From Taenia hydatigena (Eukaryota > Platyhelminthes > Cestoda > Cyclophyllidea > Taeniidae), in the NCBI GenBank assembly GCA_036345935.2, contig JADWOT020001577.1, positions 1,196,291-1,260,290 on the forward strand: a stretch of DNA of 64,000 bases. Reading direction: 5' to 3'. Of this stretch, positions 1 to 12,520 are shown one piece after another. How positions within the stretch are numbered: the first letter of the stretch is position 1; each line of letters opens with the position of its first letter. The translations under genes and the position numbers were made by a program. The notes beneath the pieces are model-generated. The model made no database searches and was not told where the DNA came from. It worked only from the letters and a program-made list of their open reading frames with translations.

Positions 1-1659
1 GCACTGAAAAGAGCTAATTGGGTGGGCAACCAATCAGCATCTGTTAAAGTGATAAGACAGACACCGAAGTTGGCAATCCAAATGGTCAAACAATGCTGCA
101 GTGTATCTGTCTTGAAGAAAGTGATTAAGATGGTGGAATTGATTACAGCAGTCCGAGGTATTACCAACTGGATTGGTGAGTGCTACGTGAGAAATAGGAG
201 TTGCTGGTTGGCCGTGGTGTCGAGCTGATGTCTGTAGTAAGTTAGTAATATAAAAGGCAGGTGTGAAGTCACTTATGCAATTCACAATTAATGCATGCTG
301 GTGGCATGAAGTTGTTATAGTGTACCCTTCATTAAAAGACGTGTAACCATCAACTCTCTAAAGCTTCTTAAAGGACATCCCTTCGCGCTGTTGCCCATTG
401 ATAGATCGAACAGCAGAACAGGAAGCCAACGGTTTGATTTGCCATGTCTCAGGCTAAGTTCTGTTGCACTACAATGTGGGACCTACTCATTGCTATGTTT
501 AGAAAATGTCTTCCATTGTGCACACTGCAGTGGTGGCTAAAGAATGTGGTGGCGGTGGTGCAGATGGTGGTGGAACAAATCCTGGGAGTTGATTTGCAAG
601 GCCATGGAAGAAAAGGCTAAAGCAACAAAACGCAGGGCCTGGAAAAGGTTCGTGTTAAGCACATACCCTGGTGTGGGTTATTCACATAGCATGGAATGAC
701 GCAGCTCTAACAGGTGCAAGGGGACTATGTTGAGCACACCACCAAACATCAAAACAATGCCTGTCTCTTTTAACAAATTCTAGAAGAAAGGCATTATTTA
801 GGCGTCCATCTAAAGATGGCACACTAGTGAAAAGCAAAGAGAAGAGGAAATGCAAAACACTCTCCGCAACCGCACTTGAATTCGCCCATTTCGGCGCTTA
901 AGTTGTGTATAATCATTTTATCTCCTTCATCACTGCCACGTCTCCCTCGAATCCAAGATTGCATTTTTCTTCTGAGTCTGGGGACCTCCTTGACAAAGCA
1001 ATAACTGAGTCAGACAACTTAACACATTTACTCCATGACAGTTAGCTCTGTTGCTCAATCCCGTACATTCTCAAAACATTATGCAGAGCATAGATAGAGG
1101 AGTCTCTAGTGCTCCAAGCCAAATGAATAAACTGGGCTTGTGAAAAGAGCACGGCCATGGTACGTGATCAAGGCGTAGCTAGCACCCAGTCTGCATTCCC
1201 GTGTATTTGATGCGCATAAACAGAGGAAGCTAACTCGTCACTCCGAGAACTACTCACACTATTGCTTCACCTAGAAGCACCTTCTCTGCAATGCTTACTA
1301 TCGTGCTTCAAATGAGGTGGAAAATTAAAGAAGTTAAGTATAATATGTAGATTGATTAGCAATATCACAGCTTGCCATTTATCAGGGTGACAATGCAGTT
1401 CTGCCAATGTAGAAGGCTGTCTAGTGGTCCCATTCCATTAAATAGAGGAGTTTTTGAGCAGAAGAATGTTATTTGACGGAATTGCCTTAAGAAACATTAT
1501 TGATTGTTTTGTTTAGGATTTTCGCCTTGTCAAAATCCAAGAAATCGGATAGAGGGATAGAGTTTGAACGAAATGGTAGCAAGTAGAAGACTGTTTGAAT
1601 GGAAGTTCCAAATGATTTCCTCTTTTGTCATTGCCAGAGCCGTTATCTTCGTTGGAGTG
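1..1659. other. No recognisable gene
   Basis: I see no gene here. Short open frames exist (for example 22-228 on +), but none has a recognisable domain, splice context or second copy in the window. A GGT/GGC-rich patch lies at about 545-575. The last part (from about 1500) begins to resemble the far end of the U block that follows. Confidence 0.5.
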
Positions 1660-3270
1660 TGCATATTCTCTGAGTGATCTGAAGGTGATTGGGGAATTTC
1701 ACCATTAGACCCTTCCGCAAACAGAGATGGGAGTGTAGTAGCCAAAATAGCTTGTCGCAGAGGAATCACTGGCTAAAGCAGCAAAGCTAAATCATAAAAT
1801 GAGCATTGCACACTCGTTTTTGCAAATCCTTATTCAATGATTTTGCGTGTAATTTTGCGAATATTTCCTCTTACCAAATCAGATGAAGTGAGCGAAATCA
1901 AGACGATTAAATGGACTTTGCTGCGCACGACGACTCACCCATATCGGCATCAAAAACTGCAAAATAAAACAGCCAGTTGCAACACGGTTGGTAGAGTAAA
2001 GACGAAAGGATGGTCAGAAGAGGAGATGTTTATTCCTCACACGGTTATACGACTACACATCACCACCAAAGGCCAGTTATCGCACTCCTCCACAGATGCT
2101 GAAGTATCAAGCCGTCATGGTGATATGCTGATGTGATGGATGTTGCTTCCTCCCAGTTACATTCACTTGTACGTGCTTAACGGGAAGGAATCGTTCTCTC
2201 GCGCATTGAGTGTGCTAATTTTGCACAAAGATGGGAAGGTGCGTTTATGCATGCCGTCGTAGTCGAAAGGGATGGAATGCGTCAGGGATAGAAAAACTGG
2301 CTAGACTTGAGATAGAAAATGAAGCATCGTAGTCTGATACTCTATTCGTCTACTTGAGTAGTTACCTATGTGTTCATATGTAGTGGGACACTCACCACCT
2401 CCCCAATCCTACACCTTGAGTGTCAGGCGCCATCCTCAGTTCAGATTCTGTGGGTGTGCTCACGATTCTGTACCAATGCAAAAACAACCATGCGATTAGA
2501 AAGCATACAAATAAAAAGAGAAAAATTGCAGCATTGTAATTGGTATTTTGTGTTCAAAACATTGGGATTTTGCTGACTTCTGGAAGCAAGAGCACGGAGC
2601 TGGTTCCAAAATAGATGACTTTAGTGGTTGGAATACACCGAGTTTTAAGATTCCAAATGGCGATTAGTAGTTCAGTTAGTGGTTCTCACAGAAATAACTT
2701 TTATTCTGCGCCCATTTCAAATGGTATCGGGAGTACTGGTTATTCGTTCCCAGATAGGACTGAGAGCGGTGGAGTGGGATCAACTTACTGATATGTGGCC
2801 ATCTGTATCGATTTACTCACATCAATTTTTGCACTGACTGAGAGTCTCATGGTAGGTGGCTTCATGAACATATGCACTACCTTCGGTAAGGGCCATTAAA
2901 GTAGGCGGAAAGCCAAAAACGGCTTTGAGTGGCAGCATTTGAGGAATTTAGTATTTGAGTTCAATGACTGTCCCTACCACTTGTTCCGCCCATCTGGCAA
3001 GTGAAGCACTGATACTGGCAGTACTGGTCCATCTTTTAAACATTGATAGAAAAGCATAGAAGAGGAGGCATCCATAGATTGACGAATGATTGCAAGCATT
3101 GCAAATACATGTTAGCTTCCAATGACGCACAGTCGTAGGCGTGCATCAGACTCGAGAATAGGCGATCAGCCGTTGGGATGCAGATGCGAGTAGACAAGAT
3201 CAGCAGACTAGGGTCGCACTTATACAGCAGTTGATTTACCCTCTTCAACCACCCAACAATTAATTCCAAT
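1660..3270 (+). repeat. U block copy 1 (5' flank of the zinc-finger gene family)
   Basis: This stretch is a diverged reverse-complement copy of 45.2-47.4 kb and also matches 28.7-29.7 kb. Visible anchors are the CAGGCGCCA..CAGATTCTGTGG segment at about 2425-2450 (partner about 46885-46905), CTTGAGTAGTTAC at about 2353 (partner about 46975), and the cysteine-codon-rich segment at 3060-3180 (partner 28840-28940). Its right end (about 3220-3265) matches the sequence just upstream of the zinc-finger promoter at about 13815-13870, but no zinc-finger gene follows. It is therefore an orphaned 5' flank. Confidence 0.7.
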
Positions 3271-3817
3271 TCAAGCTTAGAGTAGGGCAGGAACTATGGC
3301 GACGTAAGGCGAGGTGGAAACACCGGGTGGCTTCAATATGCGTTGGTTCGGGAACTCTTTTGATCATACTCTATATCCTTGATCGTCTGCCTTTTCCTCT
3401 ACTCCCTTTTCTGTCTCTCATATTGTCATGGTCTCTGTCTTCGTTGCCTTCGAGTCTTCCGTTTGTTTCATTGCCACCAAAAGAGATGGTCATTCCTGAT
3501 GGATGAATTCTTGCCAGAGTTAGGATTAATGCTGTTATCCTTATCAGGACATCAGGTTGACTAGTAGAAGTTCCGATAGCTCAGGCGCAGACGAGAGGCG
3601 AGGTTCTGTACGCTCTCCAACTGCAAATTTTAAACACATTCGTGCAGGGGTGGTATAGGCCTACGTAAGATGGCAAGTTCCCTATGTTTGATTCCCCTCA
3701 ACTGAGACTGACACCAAAACGACTTTGAATGAGGCTTTCATCGTTCCGTATGGCAAATCACAAATGAGCGCTAAATGATGCACATTATATAGATTCCTTA
3801 CACTTACGTAAATGAGG
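3271..3817. other. No recognisable gene
   Basis: I see no gene or second copy. A pyrimidine-rich stretch lies at about 3375-3480. This segment sits between the orphaned U block and the next duplicated segment. Confidence 0.4.
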
Positions 3818-5037
3818 TCATGACAGTTGCACCTGCCTTTGAAAAGAAGTATATTTAAACTGTTTGCAAGTCGGTTACCATTTTAGACACCGTGGAGCTC
3901 GCAAACTCTAAGATATAGAGCATCGATGCACTGCAAACTAAATCTTGGCTTCGACTGTAAGATGTAAAGAATCTGCTGCAGTAGAGCAGCCTTTAACGTC
4001 TTTTAAATGACCCTCCATAAATAAGGGGTTAAAGTAAAATCGGGTCTACACTTCCACTTGATTCCATTTTCTAAATAAATTGAATCTCAAAAGAGGGCAA
4101 TAGGTCGTTTTCGGCTCCAACTTAAAGACTACTGCTAAAATGGGTGCTGTGAGGTGGAGCAGGATTCGGAGCAAGCAAAGAAGCCGAGGAGTCCTGCAAA
4201 TAGCAACAATGAGTTGTACTCTACCAGGATTCATCCGTTTATTTTCAGTCTATGCTTTCCTGCATCCACTCTATTTGCCGAACTCGACAGATGCCATCAG
4301 GCTTCTTGACCCCTCACGGAATTTGTATCGTGACTCTGATACTTGGCGCCATCTGGAATGTTTGGTTAGAGTCTGTCATGGCAGAACGTGTTTTGCTCGA
4401 CCCGAACTGCTATAAGGATTCAAAGCTTGTCAGATGTACAAGAGGGTGCGCTGGTCCAACCGAGACCTTGACCATGATGAAATTGCATTCTGTATCCAAA
4501 AAATGTCAAAAACTACTAGTAGTTATTAATGTGATATGTCTTATCAAAATTTGTTAAGATGGGAATGTCTTCAACCTCAGGTTTACGTCTCAATTACTGC
4601 CTTCCTCTTATTCATGAGCTATTACTGCTACTCTTGCAAGGTAACCCAAGATCCACCACGTCTACAACACTTCTCGCAGGCGCATTTACACTTCATCAAC
4701 GGGAGGGAGGGAGACACCACATTGTCCTCATCGCTTGCGATTCTCTTGAGTGTTAATCTTAGGCACAGCCTGATCATTTGCGAAACTGGATCACAGTTTG
4801 GCTACATCGAGATCGAAGGACTACGAAACTATGGCTGCAATTATGGATTTGGCTGCAGTCTTTGCTTAATGCGATGGTGACACCTAGCTAACTCAGGCTT
4901 AGGTCCAAACTGATTTCTAAATATAAACTAAGGTTGGTGACAAGTCGACTGAGGAATCAAGAAGTTCGTTGAGTACAGCTAAACAAGTGCTAAATCATCA
5001 CCTGCTCTTATTTTACTCAACGGACATTTCGTTAAGC
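3818..5037 (+). repeat. 1.2-kb direct duplicate (partner 56362-57557)
   Basis: The two copies align from GTCATGACAG on the left to CATTTCGTTAAGC on the right, with sharp divergence outside both points. The 56-kb copy lacks a short stretch corresponding to about 4437-4460. A third, much older copy lies within 58.0-59.0 kb, and 48 bases of a further copy end the window. An open frame at 4140-4415 has a truncated counterpart at 56684-56863, but base changes do not favour silent positions and the third copy is not open. I therefore do not call it coding. Confidence 0.85.
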
Positions 5038-7290
5038 TGCCTTTATCATGCACTGCCATCACCGATATTCAACTAATACCAACGAGGTTAAAGAAAATAT
5101 ACCTTTGGTGTTGAAACCCATCTAAACAAAGTTCTGTTTTTTACGAAACAGGCGTAGCGCAGCAACTCTGCGCGACTCGTACCGATTCCCACACTTGTCA
5201 ACCACGTATATCCGTTCACTGCCTGTCGCAATGCCCATGCCGTAAGTCTTTCTGTAATTACGTCTCATTCTCATCGCATTTTATGGTTCCATATCAGCCT
5301 TTCTACTGGTCTATTTCTTATTCGTTTTGTTTCCTTAACATTGCAAGAAGCCAAGGTATAGAGAGGTTGCAAAATTTAGGAGGTCAAAGTCAAATTGTGC
5401 CACCTCTTCCTTTCTCCCATTCTTCATGATTTTATTCTTTGTTTCCACCACAGCATTATTGCCAATGATAGTATTATCATTTGAGTTTTAAAGTAGGAAT
5501 TGTAAGACCTTGTCAAGCCCATCACTCAATAGGTTAATGTTCTGCTAACTTGTTTTTCATCTCATTGCTAATCATTTCCTTGGTTTTTTTCTCGTATTTA
5601 GTCTATTCGAAACCTAATCCACCTCTGGTCCTGCTGCAGAGACGGACCATCGGCCATTGAATTGCAAAGGACTGACTTTCTGCTTCGCCAATGCTAGATG
5701 TAGCTGCATTTTGAACTGGACACCTGCTATTCTTATGTGGACAACGGAGCCGCTCGCCGTCATTAATGGAGAAATAATTACTAGTGAGAGTGAGAGTAGG
5801 ATTCTTTCGACTTCCTATGGCGCAGTCGAAAGATTGAGTAGGTTGAATTTGGAAGAGGGATTCATCGGATTAGATATGGATGGCAAGGCTATTATTAGGA
5901 CTTGCAGAGAATGAGGATCCTTGCGTTTCTCACTTTAGAATAGCAGATGGCAGTAAATCCGTACGACGTGCTTGCGCCTTAGGTCCTGCTAGAACACGGA
6001 GCAATAGCGCTGACCTTGCAGCACTGCCATCCTTCCTTGCGATTAAATGAAACCACACCGTCAGTTCTAAGGACAAATATTTCCCTGAGCAAAGATTGCA
6101 TGCAAGAAAGCTCGATGATGGTAAGTCATCGCAACTCTCGTCTTGCCCCCTTATTTGTCAATATCATGCAAATTCACCCCAATTTACAGTTTTGAATAAT
6201 TGTTGTACAAAGCTGTTGCATTCTGATGCTGATAAGTCCTCGACGACTGTCAATTTTGACGTAAAACAGCGCGTAGGACACCTTGCAAAATGAACATTTT
6301 GAAAGCGTGTTGAAAGTAAAAGGTCGTTAATTGACACAAATCTTCAGTCGTAATATACGTCATCCGCCCCAATGGAGGAAGAGCATTCTGAACAAACACA
6401 GCCATTATTATTGCTACTTGCTCATAAAATTATCAGCAAATAATCTTCTGCTGCCTAATCAGTCTCTTATTCCAGGGACGCAAACAACAGTGCATGGAAG
6501 AAACGCATGCAATCTAATGCATGGATGGTGGTGTTAGGAAATGTTTTGTCTCCATAAACACTTTGGTTACAGGGTGTGGTTGGAAATTGCCAGATGCAGG
6601 TAGTGGAGGAGACCTCTGCACCTGTTCTTAAGCACTGTTGTGACTGCATTTGCCTTCGACACTCAGCTGGAAAAGAGCTGCATCAATCCAGTCAAAATGG
6701 TCATGGACAAATAGATGAAAATTACCACAGAGTTTGCCCATCTCAATCATATCATGGATGAAGAAGTCGAGCAGTGTGCAAGGATTCTTCATGCTTTAGC
6801 GGAACGAGCGATCCGCGACCAAACTTCAACCAATATTGCTACATACACAACCGTCCGACTCGAACACAGTGTTTAATATCCCATGGCTGTCAATAATCTC
6901 CACGACCTGGCCAGCATCGACTTTGGCTCTCCAATCAAGTTGTTCCTCAATTTGCTGATGTGGTTGGACTTACGTTGTTAAGCACACTGTGAAAGAGATT
7001 ATCGGTGTCTTGCTAACAAAAATGCTGCTGAAATCAAAAGGAGTTGAGCCAGTGTCTCGCCTCCATGATCTTGCCAGAACCATGTATCCACGTACTTGGA
7101 CTACTTCCGTTCCAGTCATATTTACCGATGATGGATGGCGCTGGTGTCACATATATACAAATACGCTGTTAGCAACTTCGAACAAAGAAGTTGACCTTAC
7201 ATTACAGCTCCATTAATTAACATTTATGAAACTGCTTCTATTTACCAGTTAAGCCTCACGCGGCTTCATTAAGATGCTGGATCATTTGAC
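5038..7290 (+). repeat. Old duplicate of 59.06-60.79 kb
   Basis: Patchy similarity links this stretch to about 59060-60790 in the same order. Examples are the GCATTATTGCCAATG segment at 5453 with its partner at 59163, the ATTATTAGG segment at 5890 with its partner at 59600, and the CTGTTGTGACTGCATTTG segment at 6636 with its partner at 60306. The segments continue the 3818-5037 unit, so the original unit was at least 3.4 kb. Nothing marks it as a known transposon: I see no terminal repeats, target-site duplication or enzyme motif. Confidence 0.6.
5657..5914 (+). other. Open reading frame of unknown status (85 codons)
   Basis: This frame is open for 85 codons, with an ATG at 5657 and a TGA at 5912-5914. 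Just upstream is a pyrimidine-rich stretch ending CTGCAG (about 5635-5640) that could be a 3' splice site. The predicted peptide ends in a hydrophilic stretch (GLDMDGKAIIR). I do not recognise the family. The paralogous sequence at about 59400-59625 keeps many bases but is interrupted by stops and indels, so this is either a decayed gene fragment or chance. Its place inside an old duplicate argues for a fragment. Confidence 0.2.
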
Positions 7291-7399
7291 ACATCAATAA
7301 TTTTGATTTTCTAAAGATTTTAGCAAATGTGAAGGCAGTAGCACAATTATAAGTACGTATGCGCCTCAAGTCAGATAATCGACAACATTCTAATCTAAA

Positions 7400-8330
7400 T
7401 AACTAAAATTAAGACAAATGTTGGCACTATTTGCCTCCAATCACTGCATTGAAGGGATTTGTTCCATTTGTTTAGATTTTAGTCTTACTATATCACTAAC
7501 GTAATTTCTATTAGCTCTAGTGCGCACTGATCTGCGTAAGTTAGAGACTAAGCACCAGTTGCTAAGTTTTGTTGATCGAATGCCCCCAGTTTTCAAGCAA
7601 TAAAAATTGTTTGGAATGCGAATACAAGCATCACGTATTCTTATTCCCCACATTAAACAAAAACTCGACTAATTGGTTTTGCCCGAACGATGGTCAATCG
7701 TGACTTCTTCCACTTATTAATCCAAATCATGCGTTTGCTAGCAATTCTCGGTGCACACATCGCCCTTTAAAGTGACAGCATTGGAAGTGCGGAATAATAT
7801 TGCAGTAACGCCGGTTAAAGGGAACAAAGTGGGTTGACAGAACCGACTAAGTAACGTGATGAGCCATTGGGCTAGAACCACAGGTAACGTGCATAGCGAA
7901 CTCGGACGACACACGTGGCTAAGTACTACGCCTTCCCACCCGCTTGCGCTTCAAAACGTAAAAATTGAGAAACAGGCTAACAGAACAAACCGTTATGTTC
8001 CAAGCGAAGGGTTGGTGTGCAATGCGAAATTAAGTCAGGCCTGCTCACTTCACAACACCGTGTAGAATGCTGCAAGTGCGGTGAAATTTGGGCCGTGGTC
8101 GTGATTGATTCTACCGTCCTACTAATCTCCACACTGCATGCTACGCCGCCGAAACCACCAAGAAAAACGATGATCAGACGTGGGATCAAAAGTTCATCTT
8201 TCGCCCTTATCTACATTGTTCCTAGCATTGGTAATGTTTCACATCCTGATATTCGAAAATCAATCGACTGGGTGACTGAATTAGAAGCCTTCGCACAGGT
8301 TCATTAAACTATTTTAATCTGTTACGGGCA
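7400..8330. repeat. 0.9-kb direct duplicate (partner 11060-12520)
   Basis: The two segments share the CACTGCATTGAAGGGATTT segment (7442 and 11094), GTGATGAGCCA (7856 and 12069), the CTTCAAAACG segment near 7950 and 12165, and the GTGGTCGTGATTGATTCT segment (8096 and 12315), in the same order and strand. The partner has an extra stretch of about 650 bp at roughly 11220-11880, part of which matches the R block. No coding sequence is evident. The open frames at 7856-8065 and 8017-8307 do not survive in the partner. Confidence 0.75.
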
Positions 8331-8499
8331 CTTAGTCAACTTGTAGATATTTAGAAACTGACTTCGCATTTATAAATTGATCTAACTCTGTGTGCCACCC
8401 ACATCTAATTGGCGAATCGGATTTTGCACTTTAGCCACTACTGACCCGATGAGGGCCGGACGCTTTCAACCAGATCGCGGTGGAAGATAATGATGCTTT

Positions 8500-9130
8500 G
8501 AATTATTTTGCTCCTAATGGACAGGATTTCATGGCACGCAGGACACAATTAAGATGCTGTCATTAAAACCTTTGGGAGTGAGTGAGTCAACTCAAAGCCG
8601 AGTGTGAGACAACGGTGTGCAGTTGTCCGAATGAAGTAAACCACAGATGCTGACGAACACACTGTTTTTCAGGTCAAGCTAGGTTGTAAACATGCCATCC
8701 ATCGCTGACACCCAAGTAATTGCTGCACAATCCAATCGAGCTGCTATATTTTGCGATTGCGCTTTCAATTCTGTAAGGTCGAAACACCTTCAATGCTATA
8801 GGACACGTCTGGGCAAGGTGAGGTGCAATTATTATTAAGTATCGAAGCTGACTGCGCTGTCTGAGGAGAAACCTCTTTGCAAATGCATTTAGTCGCATCA
8901 CAGTCTAGGCAGTATAGCAGCGTATGAGTAAACGAATGCGTGCGACTCATTTGCACGCATAAGAGATGCCGTGAATGGGATCAGTCAGTGACCATACTTG
9001 GATGGACGATAGTCAATTTTCCTGAATCAGCACTGGTCATTTCTCCTATGCTGCCTAATATATTGCTCTAAATAAAATTAGAGAGGCAATATTCTGAGAC
9101 CCCTTTGCGTGGTGGTGGTTGAGCAAACGG
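8500..9130 (-). repeat. R block, inverted copy (5' part)
   Basis: This matches, in reverse complement, the R block at 21.5-22.3 and 25.9-26.6 kb. It holds the family's recognisable core (GAGTCAACTCAAA..GTGTGAGACAACGGTG at about 8584-8618) and the AGAGATGCCGTGAATGGG segment at 8962-8980. I see no coding capacity. Confidence 0.65.
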
Positions 9131-9379
9131 CGGCGACTGGATGATGCACCGCAGCAACGACATCAATAGCGCCTTACATTCATGTGTGTTCGCACATGCG
9201 CTAGCAGGTTTGAGCAATCAGCAAAGGCGTGATGCCTTGAGAGACCCTGCTAGTGAGAGAATCGAATTATTTATTAATGCGATTACGGGCATCTGCCTCA
9301 ACAGCGCCGCAGACCTTGTACATTGAGACTGTTTAAAGGTGGGATATTGGCTAAAATTGGGCAAGAGTAGCAGCAGTGG

Positions 9380-9690
9380 TTGGAAGCGCGCAGAAGTAGT
9401 CTTCAGATTCACAAGCGTGTGCACACAAGCTAGAGCCCTTTCTTTAATCCCACTTGCCAACATGCCTTTGTTGGTCGTTCGGATCTGCAAACGCATATGC
9501 AGACACATGTGAATAAAGCACTGGCGTTGTCCCTAGTGTACCACATCATTCAGCTTGTGCCTTTTCCTTAACTGACATCTTGCAATGTCTATTCTCTACG
9601 CCTGCTACAGCCACAACTATGAATGGTGCTCCACTATCCCCCAGTCAACACGACATACGACGTCGACACCATCAACTCTACCAGTAAAGA
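9380..9690 (+). pseudogene. Snail-type zinc-finger pseudogene, 3' fragment
   Basis: Read on the + strand, this encodes remnants of finger 2, a nearly perfect finger 3 ([21 protein letters not shown] at about 9448-9510, with both Cys and both His), a decayed finger 4 and the family's C-terminal tail (NTTYDVDTINSTS, about 9646-9684). A stop codon interrupts the finger-4 region, and finger 2 has frame damage. No N-terminal exon, eh1 motif or promoter is present, so this is a truncated dead copy. Its 3' flank (about 9800, AGTAAATGCATGCAC) matches the poly(A)-signal region of the intact gene at 15.18 kb. Confidence 0.85.
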
Positions 9691-9699
9691 GGGAAATAG

Positions 9700-10560
9700 G
9701 CAGTTTCAGTCACTTGAAATCCACGCATCAATGAGCTTCTGGCTTTAAAGTCATACCTATTGAATTTACTAAATCATTTGCACACACTTAGGACCATGTC
9801 TCAGTAAGTAAATGCATGCACTTTTCGCACAGGCTGCCCTTTTATTTGCAAGATCAAATAATGGCTAATGACCAGTTGGTTGGCCTCAAAGCATGTGGTG
9901 AAATTAAAAAGCATCGAATTATTCATTTAGAATGTCAGATGCAGCAGTTGTTCCTCATCTTAGCTAGCTTTGGGATTCAGAAAGGCCTAGAAGTTTGTGT
10001 TAATCCAGACTGTTCCTGCGAATACGATGGATGGCCCACAAGATGTCGCCATTGGTTGTGGGTGAATTTGTACTTGGCCACTACCGTCTGCTCGGAATTT
10101 GTATGCTCCAAATGGATCGTGCAATGGATTACGCAGCTTTTTGGTTTGGGTTCGTTGGCCTGCCGGTTACGCCTCCTGCTTAACATTCAAGTGCATCTAA
10201 CCAGTAGCGACGCCTTAACATTAACACGATTACCATTCTCACACAGCCAGTTACCCTGTCACGACTAGTCTATCTACCAGCAGCCATTTGGGAGAGGTCA
10301 TCCTCATAGTTGGAAACTTGTTTTGAATTCATACTGCACTTGCATTAAAACTGTTGAACAAATCTATCTATGCATGTTTTAATTCACCACTTGTCCACGA
10401 AATGGATGACGTCTTCAATGAACTGACGCTGGAAGAGAGGATGCCTGGGATAATTTTGCTTTTAGTGGACAGATTTTGTAGCCACCTGATACACGGCCAT
10501 GGTTGTCTTTCACGCTCTTACAGGGGAGTTAAACGTAGTATTTGGTCCACGAATATCTAA
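9700..10560 (+). repeat. 3' flank of zinc-finger copy (inverted match to 16.8-17.4 kb)
   Basis: This stretch matches the 3' flanks of the minus-strand copies in reverse complement, for example GACGCCTTAACATTAAC at about 10208 with its partner near 16860-16880. A 150-codon frame at 9816-10268 lies inside. It is the longest non-zinc-finger frame nearby, but the corresponding flanks elsewhere do not keep it open, so I treat it as chance. Confidence 0.45.
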
Positions 10561-10587
10561 TCGCTAAGTTTTTCTGTCATCAACCCG

Positions 10588-11450
10588 AGTGAGGGTCAAC
10601 TTGAATCCAGGTGTGAGTTAGTGGTATGCGGTCGCCAAATAACGGGAATGCGACAGATGTTAGCCATTGCGCTAGCATAATCATAGGTCAGGGTGTGCTG
10701 TAAACATGTCAGCTCTCGCTGATCTCCATAGTTGGCGTGCGATTCGACCCCATCAACACTTTGTAGTTGGTTTATGAAATGTGTGAAGGCTATGCTCCTA
10801 CAAGATACCAGGACAAGTGTGGACAAAGCGAGATATAATTTCGAGTAGATAGTCAACCGGCTACAGGCAACGCCATTATGGTGATACAGCATCGTGATTT
10901 TAACTTTATGAAGCCCTTCTCAGCGTGATTTTACCATGCTATTGGGTTTATTCTTTTCAAGCCATCTTTTATACCCGTTTGCGATCGTTCCTGTTGCACT
11001 TATGCGTATGCATGCCTCATGGCAAATAGCCGTTAACATTTCAGCCTCAACAACTAAAAGCAAGGTAAATGTTGATACTATTTGCCTTTAATCACTGCAT
11101 TGAAGGGATTTATCCTCCTGTTTAGATTTTGATATTACAACACCACTAAAATAATTTTATTAGCTCTAATGCGAATGATTTGCTAGGTTTCGTGGTGGCA
11201 TGGATCCCATCCACTAACTACCATCGCCATCTCAACTCACCCAAGTTTTAAGCCGCTGTGTACGTTGCCCACTTATTTTTCTATTTCAGGTCAAATTCGC
11301 TTTTCATATCTTAGTTATTCTTTCCATTTTTCGCATTCAGACCGTCTGATTTGCATTGAAGCTCCCAAATAGTGCGAGTCTCATTAGCAAGTTTTAAAAG
11401 CTATTGAAGGTGTTCTCAAGACAGACTGCAGGAAGAAAGACGAAGGTTCC
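10588..11450 (-). repeat. R block, inverted copy
   Basis: The core (GGGTCAAC..GAATCCAGGTGTGAG, about 10593-10618) and the segment at 10980-11110 (partner 16170-16290) read in reverse complement relative to 16.1-16.7 kb. The 11200-11250 segment (CTACCATCGCCATCTCAACTC) is the reverse complement of about 16103-16145. No coding sequence is evident. Confidence 0.65.
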
Positions 11451-12520
11451 AAAAAAAATGAGAATAAAAACGCATGAAATTCTTAAGGGAAGCAATTTAT
11501 TAGGGGTACAAACTGTTGTTCACCTTCGTCCTATGGTCGCAAACTAACTTGAATACCTCAGCAAGAAGAGGAGTTCCCTCAACAGAATGACTGAAGCACG
11601 AATGGTTGATTGCTATGCGATGGAGAGTTACTTTTGACCCATGAAGGGTCACACCGGCGTTCCCCAGTAAGGCGTCATGTTCTCGCGACCTCCCCATCTT
11701 TCAGGGCAGCCAAAAGGAATGCCTCAAACCACCCAGTCCCCCATCCAAATGTGCAAAATATCCTTGATCGAGCACTTCTCGGTCTCAAGCATTACAAACT
11801 ACCCTGGAATAAGAAAATAAGCAGCTTGTTTTTTTCTTTCTGCAGCGTAACATTCAAGACAATCACGTTGAACCAGAACTCTGCTTCTTCTTTATTGTCC
11901 GAACGACGGTCACTTGCTTCTTCCATTTGCCAATCTAAAACAAGATTGTGCAAACTCTCTTTATGTACACATCGCACTTCACAGTGACAACATGGGAAGT
12001 GCGGAGAAGATATCATGGAGAAGCTGGTAAGGGGAAAGAAAGAGGGTCGGGGAAGCCAAATAAGTAATGTGATGAGCCACTAGTTTAGAATCACAGACAA
12101 TGTGAGCAGCAAACTGGGACAGCTCATACAGCTAAGTACTGCGCCTTCCACCCGCTTGCCCTTCAAAACGAAGGGATTAAGGGAGCAGGTTAATATAACA
12201 GACCATTATCCTACAAGCAAGGGGTCGGTGTGAAACACAAAAGTATGTCAGGCATGCTCACTCCACAACGCCGTATAGAGATCTGCGAGTGTGGTAAAAT
12301 TTGGGTCGCAACCGTGGTCGTGATTGATTCTGCCATCTTGTAAATAGCTATGCTGCTTGCTGCGCCTCAAAAGTCGCCAAGAAAAAGGATGATCAGATAT
12401 GTGATTGAAAGTTCACCTTTCACCATCTACACACTTCCTAGCGATGGTGGTGATTCTTATCTAGTTAATAGAAAAGCAAGCAGCCAAGTGACTAAGTCGA
12501 AGACACTTTGCTCAGGTTGT
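11060..12520. repeat. Direct duplicate of 7400-8330 with extra internal sequence
   Basis: This is the partner of 7400-8330, in the same order and orientation, but with about 650 bp of additional sequence (about 11220-11880). The open frames at 11610-11987 (+) and 11792-12016 (-) lie mainly in the extra part. Neither shows a recognisable domain. Confidence 0.7.

Noticed and set aside
4140..4415. 91-codon frame with a similar frame at 56684-56863
   Set aside because: The similarity follows from DNA duplication: the second frame is truncated, the third copy is closed, and base changes do not concentrate at silent positions.
3818..7290. Possible transposon in the 3.8-7.3/56.4-60.8-kb unit
   Set aside because: I saw no terminal repeats, target-site duplications, or reverse transcriptase, integrase or transposase motifs. 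Segmental duplication explains it without a mobile element.
9816..10268. 150-codon plus-strand frame
   Set aside because: It lies in zinc-finger 3' flank. The equivalent flanks of other copies do not keep it open and it has no recognisable domain.
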